Assembly: GCA_964247055.1 (NCBI GenBank)
Contig: OZ176056.1
Span: forward strand, 8,184,001-8,248,000
Length of the DNA stretch: 64,000 nucleotides
Origin: Paragordius varius
Lineage: Eukaryota; Nematomorpha
Reading direction: 5' to 3'
The translations under genes and the position numbers were made by a program. Shown in pieces: positions 12,371-22,805 of this stretch. The number at the start of each line of letters is the position of its first letter. Position 1 is the stretch's first letter. The notes beneath the pieces were generated by a model that saw only the letters and a program-made list of their open reading frames with translations, was not told where the DNA came from and ran no database searches.

Positions 12371-13823
12371 CGTAAACATGTCAAACATGATGCTTAATGA
12401 CCATATGATCTCAATTTTAAATAAAGGCCTAAAATTTGCTATTTCTCCCTCAGTTGTGCCAGTAGAACAAATTATTTCAAACGTTGAAGCAGGTCTCTCT
12501 CGTATAGATCCAAAAATAGCTGACATCATCAGAATGCAAGTCGTATCTATCCTTAAGAACAACAAAGATGAAAGAAGGCGATCAAACATATCACGTGAAC
12601 AATATATAGCATTAAAAGAGTTGAAAAATAATAATGATATTTTTATTTCAAACTCTGACAAAGGAAACCAAGTAGTTATAATGAACTTGTTAGACTATAA
12701 TCAAAAAATGCAACATATTTTAGAAGATACATCCAAATATAAAAAGATCACACGATACCCTTTTAACACATTACACATAAATGTTAAAAAAATGATAAAA
12801 TCATCTCCCATTCCCTCACATTTACACAATTCGTTAATTCCTCAATGCCCTATTAATCCCAGTATGTATGGTGTCCCAAAGACGCATAAAACGGATGTTC
12901 CACTGCGTCCAATTGTATCCACCAAAAATTCATCTTTATATGGTTTGGCACAGCATTTATCAGAATATTTGCAACCCTTCTTAAAAAACAAATTAAAAAA
13001 TTCGTTTGAATTTATAGATAAAATAAGAGATATACAAGTAGCTGAAACCGATTTATTAATAAGTTTAGATGTGGAAAGCCTCTTTACCAGTGTACCCCTC
13101 AAGGAGTTAACCCATCTTCTTAAAGATTTAAAGGTGGATGCGAAATATATTTCCCTGATTGAATTTTGTATAAATAATAATTTTTTTGAATTCAATGATA
13201 ATTTTTACTTGCAGAAAGACGGGTTACCGATGGGTTCCCCAATTTCCCCCATTCTAGCTGATCTTTTTATGGAAACATTTGAAAATCAATTTATATTAAA
13301 TTATTTTTTAAAACCAAAATTTTATACCCGGTATGTGGACGATATGTTTATCATTTGGCCACATACAAGAACTGATCTCTCCTTATTTTTAGATTATATA
13401 AATTCGAATCCTTTTAACATACGGTTAACCGTCGAATTTGAGGCTAACCGATCACTACCATTTTTAGATGTTCTAATTACTCGAAATGACACAACATTGT
13501 CATACAGTTTTTATCAAAAACCCACTCATTCCAATACCTATTTACATAAAAGTTCTTACCACAACTCGTTACAAAAAAAGAATGTTTTGAAAAATCAAAT
13601 CTTTCGCCGGCTTAAACTGACAGATAATGCAAATAAGAATATTATAACAGAGCGTTTTGTGGAAACCTTTTTAAAAAATGGATATTCTGAAAACGATATC
13701 CATCGAGCAATTTTATCACTAAATAATACCCAAGAAAACACAAAAAATTATAAGTTTTTTATTTCATTACCATATATACAGAACATCACCGATCGTAATA
13801 GCTCACACTTTAAAGCAATTTGA
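12354..13823 (+). CDS. Penelope-type reverse transcriptase
   Basis: The best start is the ATG at 12354; the frame stays open upstream to 12315 but without an ATG. RT motifs appear in order: YGVPKTHK and LRPIVS, SLDVESLFTSVP, GLPMGSPISPILADLFME, and the catalytic YTRYVDDMFIIW. These are followed by LPFLDVLI and the FYQKPTHSNTYLH segment typical of Penelope RTs. The frame ends 'SHFKAI' at 13823, just before the endonuclease domain, which continues in another frame. In related elements RT and endonuclease form one polyprotein of about 700-800 aa, so this copy is broken once between the two domains. It has no role in host function. Confidence 0.92.
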   Translation: MDKILIVNMSNMMLNDHMISILNKGLKFAISPSVVPVEQIISNVEAGLSRIDPKIADIIRMQVVSILKNNKDERRRSNISREQYIALKELKNNNDIFISNSDKGNQVVIMNLLDYNQKMQHILEDTSKYKKITRYPFNTLHINVKKMIKSSPIPSHLHNSLIPQCPINPSMYGVPKTHKTDVPLRPIVSTKNSSLYGLAQHLSEYLQPFLKNKLKNSFEFIDKIRDIQVAETDLLISLDVESLFTSVPLKELTHLLKDLKVDAKYISLIEFCINNNFFEFNDNFYLQKDGLPMGSPISPILADLFMETFENQFILNYFLKPKFYTRYVDDMFIIWPHTRTDLSLFLDYINSNPFNIRLTVEFEANRSLPFLDVLITRNDTTLSYSFYQKPTHSNTYLHKSSYHNSLQKKNVLKNQIFRRLKLTDNANKNIITERFVETFLKNGYSENDIHRAILSLNNTQENTKNYKFFISLPYIQNITDRNSSHFKAI

Positions 13824-13830
13824 CATTGGT

Positions 13831-14205
13831 GTGGGGTTTAAACCAGGTCTTAAATTAAAAACTTTTTTATCAAATAATAATAAATCCAAATTAAATTATC
13901 CAGGGGTGTATAAAGTTCCATGCGAGTGTGGCAAGGTATATATCGGCCAAACCGCAAGGAAAGTTAAAACACGCCTGAATGAACACAAGTATAACATAAA
14001 GAATGGAGATTTTAAGAGTTGTATTGCGGAACATTGTTGGAAGGAAAATCATAATGTTTCCTTTGACAATGTCAGTTGCATTACAATTTTCAATAATAAT
14101 CAAAGGCTTACGCGGGAATCATTAGAGATTCTCAAAGGAAACAACTTTAACCGAGAGGAGGGACAAAAGATGAGTGATATATGGAAAGTCATTCTTGATG
14201 ATTGA
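13831..14205 (+). CDS. GIY-YIG endonuclease domain of the Penelope-like element
   Basis: The frame encodes a GIY-YIG-type nuclease: PGVYKVPCECGKVYIGQTAR holds both halves of the motif (GVYKV...VYIGQT), followed by the conserved arginine region KVKTRLNEHK, a histidine-rich segment (CIAEHCWKENHNVSFDN) and RLTRESLEILK. The CECG cysteines before the motif are typical of the Penelope subgroup. It follows the RT frame immediately and ends at a TGA. The domain nicks target DNA for target-primed reverse transcription in active relatives. Confidence 0.9.
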   Translation: MGFKPGLKLKTFLSNNNKSKLNYPGVYKVPCECGKVYIGQTARKVKTRLNEHKYNIKNGDFKSCIAEHCWKENHNVSFDNVSCITIFNNNQRLTRESLEILKGNNFNREEGQKMSDIWKVILDD

Positions 14206-14393
14206 TCCCATATGGACTCTTTTGTTTTCCACTCAAAGTTGTTGTCCATTATTTATTTTTTTTTAGTATATGGTTATAAATTTAATTAATTGTTTGTTGA
14301 CATGGTTTAAACCACTCTCAATGACAAATGGTTTTAACTTATCATTTGTTAAGAGAAAAGAAACATCAATAAACGTTTTTAAAAATTGTATAT

Positions 14394-14523
14394 AAAGCAC
14401 CATTTTATCCATACTAATTTTTATATATTTTTTACGCTGAGGACGGACACACGTTAAAATGTCCGAAACCGTTCGCGAATTTTATTTATTCTATGATACG
14501 TTTTAAATAAATTTCTATATTTT
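14394..14523 (+). repeat. Right inverted terminal repeat of the Penelope-like element
   Basis: This is the reverse complement of 12238-12370, beginning CATTTTATCCATACTAATTT and ending CTATATTTTTA. It lies about 190 nt downstream of the endonuclease stop. Confidence 0.9.
14428..14508 (+). ncRNA. Candidate hammerhead ribozyme, right repeat
   Basis: CTGAGGA (14437-14443), the stem GGACA/TGTCC around the loop, and GAAAC (14465-14469) are followed at 14495-14501 by GATACGT. The CGT can pair with ACG before CTGA. After a UUU/UUU internal loop, further A-U pairs extend helix I, as in type I hammerheads. Cleavage would be predicted after ATA at 14498. The same consensus deviations as in the left copy apply. 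Confidence 0.45.
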
Positions 14524-15541
14524 TATATTTATAAAATTCGAAAACCCAAATTTAAAAAATTTGAAGCAAAAAAAGTCAACTTCCAAAATAATATTTTTAA
14601 GAATGTTATGGGTAATTTAGGAAAAAAACTAGGCTGACTTAAAGTGAAAAGTATATTGCAAGTTAAAACGCTGTCTTAGGTTAGGGTGATTTTTAGCACA
14701 ATCATAATAATTTTTGTTCATAAATAATATTGTTTAAAAAGTGCAGTTATGAACAAGTGTATCAAAAATTTAATTTTATATATCGTGATTTGACGAGCTT
14801 TAAGGTTTCATACCTGAATATTGGTTAACCGATTTAAACCCAAAACCTATTCAAATGTATGGTATTATAACAGAATTTTTTTTTGCCTTATAAGGTTATT
14901 TTTTACCCTTTAAGAGCGATAGACATAAATGAATTGATTTACCAGTTGACAATTTTTAGTAATAAATATCATTGGACTAGTGAGCATCAAAATCACTTTA
15001 AACGTTTGCCATAAATTATGCTAATATCTGGCTTGAGTTATACTAAGAAAGTTATTTCAGCGCAAAATATTTTAAATTAAAACATCTTTTTTTATTGATT
15101 TTTATCTTTTTTTGTATATTCTTAAAAATTATCAATATTTTTTTGAAGAAATGGCGGGAAAAGCAAAAAATTCCGTTCGGCATAACAAAAATATTTTTAT
15201 TCCAGAAAATAATGGCATTCCATAATAGTTTTTTGTCCTTTTTACCGCTGATATATTTATCATAAAATTTTAATAAGTATTAATATATTAGAAAAATCGG
15301 CAAAACTGGAAAAATGCCCTTTTTAGCGGAATTTCTTAAAATATTATTGAGTATATTATACCTGATCTTAATTGCATAGAAACTAGTTAATATTATAATT
15401 AAAAATTATAAACATTGGTTTTTTATGCCATAAAAATGATCAAGGCAATTCACACTTTTATCTTTAATTATATAATTAATACCTGATTCATGGAGGCTTG
15501 CTCTAGCTATTGTTGTAAAAATTGAAACATAATTAAATCAA

Positions 15542-15798
15542 ACAGTAATTTAAATTATACAGACAAAATGTAATACTAAAAGACAATTTTTATAAAAATA
15601 AAACCATACTAAACCTTAATATTTTGAAAAAAAATAATTCATAATTTTGGTTTGCAAAATCAAAAGAACTCGATTATAATTCAAAATCGTAACTAAGTTA
15701 TGAGGGAAAAAGTAAAGGTTTGAAAAAATATTGTTTTCTGCAAAAAAATTTGTCCTTTAGTTTTTACATTTTGTCTATATAATTTTAATTTTTATGAT
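15542..15798. repeat. MITE-2 copy
   Basis: The left end is ACAGTAATTTAAATTATACA then GACAAAATGTAAT, AAAGACAATTTTT and AACCATACTAAACC. The right end mirrors it: AAAGGTTTGAAAA, TTTGTCCTTTAG, ACATTTTGTCTATATAATTT and TAATTTTTAT. It is about 257 bp with ~70-bp inverted arms and is non-coding. Confidence 0.7.
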
Positions 15799-17695
15799 AA
15801 AATACTAATTAAATGCATAGAATACCCGTAGCAATCTCTTCCGGGGAATAGGATTTTTTGGGCATATCTATAGATATCATAAGGTAATGCGCAAAAACCG
15901 TAATTGTCTTCATCAAGTTTCGACTGTTTGGCTGGAGTTAAATCTTTTAAAAAATAGATTTTTAACACGCGTAAATTTAAAAATCAATATTTTCTCAATT
16001 AATTTTTTGAATTTTCTAATTTGGGCAACTAAATAAGAAGACAACTGATTAGCCAGAATTTATTATTTGGTAATAAAAAATGGTTTAAATCAGTGATTTT
16101 AGCCTGTTCGCATATACTCTATAATATACGGAAAGGAGAGGGGTCAGGGTGTATGAGAGAAATTTAAAAATTGGCCTCAATAAATTTTTAAATTATGAAA
16201 ATTGATGTTTTTCATTATATTTGGATATAGAAGGCGCCTTAAAATTACTTATTCTTTTTTTGATAATATCTGATAATACATTTATATCATGTTAGGAATT
16301 AAAAAACGGCAGAGAGCGAATATCAATATATGATAAATGAATTGAAGTTCGGAAAGATATATGTATAAAATATAAGAAAATTAGGTAGAGAAAAAATTAT
16401 AATCTAAATATTATATATAAACGGTAGCGCTAGAAATGTTAAACCGTTATATACAAATAAACAGAGAAATATGTATAATTTTTAAATAAAAACCCAAAAG
16501 ATATTGAAAGGGCCAAAACTTATTGCAAATTAAATGTGGTTAATTATATTTTTTGATATAATATATTAATCATACCATCTTCAGGAGTTTCTAAAACAAA
16601 TTATATATAATATATTTTACCTTCAGGCGCTGGTCTTTTTACTAATAAATATAAATTATATTTTGAATCTGTAATAATGAATGAGTTTCCTACCAAAAAA
16701 CGGGAGGGGGAGTGAAAATAATAACCAAATAATTTTTACGTCCAATATAAATATATTTTAAATATGCATAGTGTCAAAGGAGTCCAAATGTGATTCGGTT
16801 CCAATTTGAAAAATAAACCTAAAAATTGATATTAAACATTCAAATGTGTTTTGGGAGTATATCAGAAATGATACTTGGTATTTTAACAGATAATTCGATA
16901 ATTTATAAAGCATGATTTAACAAAGTATTTCACAAATCTTGCAAAATTTGTTTAAAGTTAAAACGTGTTAAAAATATGAAGAATTATTGTTTAGTGTAAA
17001 AGCGCTTAATTTTATACAGTGACTCATTAATATTTTTTAAAAATATTAACTCTTCTGAACCGGCCGGAAAGAAATATTAATTAGGTTCCTAATTTATTAA
17101 TTATTATACATTCTCATTTTATATATCGTATCTGTTAAAATTCTAAAGTCATTTTCGAATATACGTCAAAAACATCAGACTGCTAAATCAGTTTCTGGGT
17201 TCATTTTGTTATATGCAACGTAATCCTCAAATTATATTTTCTAACTTGTAATTCTGCTTAATTTTGTCATCCAAAAGTATTAAAACTCATAATACAGTTT
17301 AGACTCTCCCTTTCCTGCTATAATTTAAGTTTAAGGACTCAAAGGTATTAAAAACCACTTATGGCTGACAGTGATTATAGAAAATAGCGCAGTTTCAGGA
17401 ATCGAACTCTGACATATGTATAAAGTCCGGCGTACATCACTATACCATCACAAAATTAAAAAAAATACATGCAGATATAAAATATGAAAGAAAGATGGCA
17501 ATACTTAATTTGTATATTTTTGTTTATAATGAATATTACCGAACCCTTGATTGGGAAACATATTAAAATATTAAAAAACTTTTAAACAGAATCCCTTACT
17601 CCAATTCCGTATTTTTTCCACCCATTTTGTCGGGTGAGCGAAATTCCAATAATCAATTAATTTAAATTATATATTTATTTATAAAAATTAAGATT

Positions 17696-17701
17696 TTTAT
17701 T
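17696..17701 (-). promoter_or_regulatory. Polyadenylation signal AATAAA (minus strand)
   Basis: TTTATT on the plus strand, only four bases past the stop of the 17706-21169 gene. This very short 3' UTR geometry is shared with other genes of the window. Confidence 0.6.
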
Positions 17702-17705
17702 GGGT

Positions 17706-20700
17706 TTAAAAATTCATACGTGTGCCAGACGGTCCAGGTTGGGGATCATTCATTGCTGTGTAAAATAAAAAAAATTGTTAAAAAATTTAAAAATATTAAA
17801 ACGTTTGATGGTTGGTAATGAATGTATTATTTTTCTTCAAAGTAAGAGAAATATTATTGGCTCGATATAGAGTCGTTAAGGGTGAAATTAAAGTAGTGTA
17901 TACTTTTATAAATAAAAAAAAATAGTTACAATAAAACCAAGGAAAAAATAATTTACGCTTTCTTAAATACATTTGCATTTATTTTTTTGTCATTTGGTGA
18001 CAAGCTGATAATTCTATGTAAAAAAAATTTTGTTGCAATAAAACCGAGTAGCTAAAACATATTAAAATCCGTAGAATTGTAGATTTGACATTATTTTGAA
18101 TTGTGCCAGGCATACAAATGTCGGTCGCTATTACTTTTCAAGTATCTTTTTCTCCTTTTTTCCGTAACTTTGCTATTGGCATACCATAGATTTGCAAAAA
18201 AAACTTGGAGATTTATTAATTTTTATTTATAGATCTTACAGGAAGATGCTGCTCCCTCCAAGACCTGCACTACTCTTGAAGCAGTATTTACAGTTTGGTC
18301 GAGTGTGTTTGCACTGTTGGCTGCGGATGATAGACCCACTAAGAATAAAAAAAACAGCAATTGCAATAAAAAATATAATTTTTTACTAATCTAAAATTGA
18401 TAAAGAATTATATTCTACCCATAAGCCACAAATTGAAATATGGTTTCTTAATTTATAAAGAGCTTAAGAATATTCGGATCGTGAGAATGGATTATTATGG
18501 GAAGGTAAGTTATAAACTTTGATTTTTATTGATTTAAAATTAATTTGCCTGTTAAATATTGGCGGAAATGATAAAGTTAGATTAAAATAAAATTTTTAGC
18601 GGTGTTAAATAACTTTAAAGGGTTTAAAATTTATTACCTCCAACGATGCCTAAACGAAAAATATATATATATATGTATATATAAATAAATAGGCATACTT
18701 TTCATAATTAATATATATGAAGATTATATACTTGAGGTAGCTATTGATACATTTATATTGTATTTAATTAAAATGGAATATAAAAATTGTTTTACCTGCA
18801 ACTCCGATGGCTAAACGCGCAACACTTTTTGGTAAATCATTCTTTATTTGTTTTCTTTGCGGTCGTGTTTTCTTTCGAGCATTGCTCGTTTTATGTTTCT
18901 GTTCTGGTTTCTGTAATCCAAATTATTAAAATGTAATAAAAATAATATTAACTTTTAAGATTTAAATAATATTTTTGGTTTCTGAACATAAGTAACATGT
19001 TTGGAAGGTATTAAATCCGCAAAAAATATATAAATAGAAAAAGTCAAACTTTTTTGTGGCATTGTAAGATAATTTTTTAAGGGATTATATGATATATTTA
19101 GTTAAAATATCCAATTTATGGTATAATTGATGAAAAGCGACATCCAATATATTATCACTCCATTACCTTTTAGGATAATCATATATCCCAGAGCGATTCG
19201 AAATTTGAATATCAAAAAAGTATTTAAGGTATCAATTCGATTTAAAAATATGCTTTTTTTATTCTTTAAGCGGATTATGCAAAAAAAATTTTTTAATACT
19301 CGAAAATTGTAAAAAAATCCTCATCTCAAACTGTTTTACCGCCATTTTTTTTCGCTAATGCAACAGACAAATAAATATATATTAAGGTTAAAATTTAAAC
19401 ATCTAGAAGTCAAGCAAAAAATATAAGTTTTTTTATTTAATGCATCAGAAATTTAAAAATTAATTTTAGCTAAAAACTTCCAAAAATGTAACGAAAAGAT
19501 CTCTGGGATAAAAGAAAGTTAATCTAGGACAAAAAAGTGAAAAGGTATTGAATTGTTTAAAACAATTTTGTATTTTAAATAACAATTTCAGGAGTTAAAT
19601 TGCATTTGGCATATTTTATAAGTTAGCGGAATAATTTTTTTTGGCTGATGTTATCATGCGCTACAAATAAATAAATTGAACAATATTTGTAATAATTATT
19701 ATACCAAAGAGGGCATCACATCTGCATTTATATGCTACATATATTATTAGTTGATAAATAAACTTTTCTAGCGATAAAATCCAAAACGTCCTGTTAATTA
19801 GTAGATAATAATATTTTTAAATGCTAACCTGAGTATCATTCGCTAAATCACAAAAATAATTCAATGGGCTTCGATTCAAAAGTTTTATAAAGGGTGCAAT
19901 TAACTTTATTACCTCGAGGAATGTAAAGGATGAATAATTTATGAATTAAAAATTTTTAATAGACTTTTATTTAATTCTTAAATTCCTATATATTTTATTA
20001 TAATCTTTTTCGAATCATCCTAAGGGTCAAAGAAAAATTTAATATACCCGAACAATTCAATTTATTATTTCTATAATCTTAATTATTTAGAGCTTGCCGT
20101 TTTCTAGCCGTTTTATACAACTAAATTTTATTGGCATAATTTTTCAATATTCCCAAATAGCATATACAGCAAAGGGCATGGCATATAGTTATTTTTTTAC
20201 TTAACATTATTAGCCAATAATAAAACTTTTTGCTGCATAAGCTATTTGGCATAATAAATGAAAAACTAGAAATGTATGCTTACTCATACTGTAATTTGAT
20301 GATAAAACCATGTAAAAAAAATTTACCATTGTGAAGTATAATGACTGTCTCGTTTCCATTAACCACTATTAATATTACATATATTCATAAGTATGCTAAA
20401 TTTAATTTAAATATATAGAATAGAGAATACCACCGAATTTCTCTAATATATTGACGTTTGCATTTGTGATTAAATCTAATCCGTAGCAGTTTTTTTATCG
20501 ATATTATATATTAAAACCTAGACTATTATAAACTAATAAATCCTTACGACTTGTGTTAAAACAGTTTAAAAATTAAAAGGCGCAATATTTTGATAATTAG
20601 CCAAATTTAAAAATGTTTATATAGGAAAACTTTGTCAACTAATATATTTCTGGGCGCTCTGCTAAAATTAATGATTAAAATTTTGCGATAAAATTTAATA

Positions 20701-21169
20701 TTGACCAAAACCTAGCTCTAATTTGGGGTATTTTATTAATCTGCATGATACCGAAATTCCTGCTTGAATACATTTAACAGTCATATAATTGGGTCTTTTG
20801 ATTTCTAAAAGAGTTTATTGTTATCAAACACTTTTCTAGGCTGTTTGATGGAATAACGTATAAATTTTAAATTAATAAATGTTTTGAACTGAGTACGAAT
20901 TTGGTGATATACTAATTTTGGCCTTAATCCAATGTCACAACTTTTTGAACCGAAAATCCCTTTTAAATCAATTCTAAGACTCAATTAATGGTTAAAATGA
21001 TTTTCTGATTTTTAATTATTTATGCTAAAAATTTTGTTTTAAAAATACGTATCAAAAATGTATAAAATGTACTAAAATATTAAAAAAAAGTCTTACTAGC
21101 TTGAGACTTGGCGATACAATTAGCAAAGGCTCCATATAATACAATGAGTAGTAGACGCATTAAAAACAT
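17706..21169 (-). CDS. Small secreted protein with a 14-nt micro-exon (116 aa)
   Basis: Minus-strand exons: 21169-21097 (signal peptide MFLMRLLLIVLYGAFANCIA, then KSQA), 19842-19829 (14 nt, completing TNDTQ), 18910-18796, 18338-18240 and 17755-17706. Donors are GTAAGA, GTTAGC, GTAAAA and GTAAGA; acceptors are all pyrimidine-rich and end in AG. Phases run 1, 0, 1, 1 and close on TAA, total 351 nt. The mature chain starts with a sequon (NDT) and a strongly basic stretch (HKTSNARKKTRPQRKQIK). It continues with a smooth Ala/Gly/Ser-rich helix (VARLAIGVAVGLSSAANSA, then TLDQTVNTASRVVQVLEGAA) and ends with a Pro/Gly tail (NDPQPGPSGTRMNF). The basic run could be a furin-type cleavage region and the helix a processed peptide; both are inference. 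No family was recognised. Confidence 0.85.
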
Positions 21170-22204
21170 TATTTGTTTCGTATAATGAAAAATTAGTTAT
21201 TAAATTTAATGTTTAGTTCCTTTTGCTGTCAAAATTGTGAATATACAAAACTGTAAACAAACTTTAATAATTTTAATTATTAACGAACCTTTATTTTATT
21301 TAGTACAAAGGGTATTTCATAGATTTACCTATTTAAAATGCAAGGCTGTTATTATTGCAATTAAAACTTGAACTTTAAAATTAAATGATTGATTATAGTG
21401 TTAAATAATCATTTGATAGTATAAACAATTTCGAGTGAACTAATTACGAAAATGATTTGTGCTTGTTTTAAGGCAATCGTATAAATTAATTTATGAAATT
21501 TGGTATTTTTCCCATTTTATCAGTAAGAACTTTTAGACTGTAAAGTTATATCAATATAAGAATCTCTAAAAGTATATACCTTGGTTTTAAAAAAACTTTG
21601 CATGAAATTATTTAACATCAGATTTATTAATTGTGACATATTTTTGGTATTGATTAATTATATTCATTCTTTCATGAAAAAATAACAATATTGGTCATTG
21701 GTAAACTTGCTATTCGAGAAAATGGAAATATTATAGAAGAAAGAATATCTTTAGCATTGTTTTATAAATTTTAACTAATAGCGATAGAAATTCCTTTGCC
21801 TGCAAGCACCACATTATTTACTATATTGATATATATTGCATTTTTAACACAATTTCGAACAAAATGATATAAATTCGATTAATAGACTTATAGTTGGGTG
21901 TTAACGATTATTAAAGTTGTTACCCGTAAAAATTTAAAGCCAGAACAAATCCTTAAAAACGTTACCTCGATTTTTTAATATGCCCTATAATTTGTTTCAT
22001 TCTCAAACATGTTTTAGACAAGTTATAAACCTAAACGGGATATAAATTTTTTTAACATCTCTTGCATATTAGGTGTTGATTTCATGAATATCAATCAATA
22101 TTTAGACACCCAAATATACACGGTACCAAAATTCTTTCTCTGCCCATTTCAAAGAAATTGTAAAATATACTTCTAATTTAGGTCAAATTTCATTAAAAAG
22201 AATG
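21170..22204. other. Spacer upstream of the small secreted-protein gene
   Basis: No coding sequence or repeat was recognised. Its left part must include the minus-strand promoter of the gene starting at 21169. Confidence 0.4.
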
Positions 22205-22409
22205 TTATTTATTTAAACTTTTTTCAAGCTCCATAAATCCAGAATAATCAAACAACTCATTTAAATTTTTAAGTGGTGAATTATTATTTTCAGTCTTTAC
22301 CACTGTCGATTTGGGTGATATTGATGCTTTGGATTTTAAATCAGTTTTGCTGCTAATTATGCTTGGAGTAATGATACATGTCGGACAATAGAATTCTTTA
22401 CTTTGTTTT
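22205..22409 (-). CDS. Orphan 3'-terminal coding exon, gene unknown
   Basis: On the minus strand a good acceptor (GATAATATTTAG) precedes an open exon encoding KQSKEFYCPTCIITPSII, then a Lys/Ser-rich stretch and ELFDYSGFMELEKSLNK, with a TAA stop. AATAAA overlaps the last codons (22208-22213), as in neighbouring genes. The exon needs two bases from an upstream exon (phase 2). An in-frame ATG at 22432 lies upstream of that acceptor, so a short unspliced start is possible. It could be an alternative cytoplasmic tail for the LRR receptor upstream (27397-32246), but that gene offers only phase-0 and phase-1 donors after its membrane segment, so the link is not supported. It lies about 1 kb upstream of the 17706-21169 gene. 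Confidence 0.4.
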
Positions 22410-22417
22410 CTAAATAT

Positions 22418-22805
22418 TATCATAAAAATCAAATCTTAGTCCATAAAAATCGGTTAAATTACATGAATGGGTAACTTTAGTTAATTATTAAATTGTTAAA
22501 ATTTATAACAGTGATGGATTTCGTTACACCATTTATCTTTATTTGATCGAAATCTAAATATCATAAAAATCAAATCTTAGTCCAAATTACATAAACGGGT
22601 AAGTTTATTATATTGCAATTATAATTCAGCTAAAATTATATGAATTTATTGTGAATTTTCGATTACTACTAGTAATCTTTGTCAAACGTTAGAAAATAAA
22701 ATTAAACTATAAACTAAAATTTAAAGTATAAAGTAAAAATGTTAATTATTAAATTGTTAAAATTATAACAGTGGATATCGTTACACCATTTATCCATATT
22801 AATCA
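22418..22805. repeat. Local tandem duplication next to an exon boundary
   Basis: ATCATAAAAATCAAATCTTA occurs at about 22419 and again near 22560. GTTAATTATTAAATTGTTAA with a following ACACCATTTATC block occurs near 22479 and again near 22741. The duplicated block includes the acceptor region of the exon at 22205-22409. Confidence 0.7.

Larger units (their letters stand above)
12205..14523 (+). mobile_element. Penelope-like retroelement (RT plus GIY-YIG)
   Basis: This 2.3-kb element carries a Penelope-type reverse transcriptase followed by a GIY-YIG endonuclease domain, an arrangement specific to EN-positive Penelope-like elements. It is bounded by ~130-bp near-identical inverted repeats (12238-12370 and 14394-14523). 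The identical 15-mer TATATTTATAAAATT lies just outside at 12190-12204 and 14524-14538 and may be a target-site duplication. About 33 nt between the left 15-mer and the left repeat have no counterpart on the right; similar asymmetric extensions are known in this class. RT and endonuclease lie in different frames, so this copy is probably inactive. It is otherwise well preserved and looks fairly recent. Confidence 0.92.
14539..17705. other. Intergenic, repeats only
   Basis: No gene is supported. The stretch holds one near-complete MITE-2 (15542-15798). The rest is A+T-rich unique-looking sequence with no recognisable element. Confidence 0.5.
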
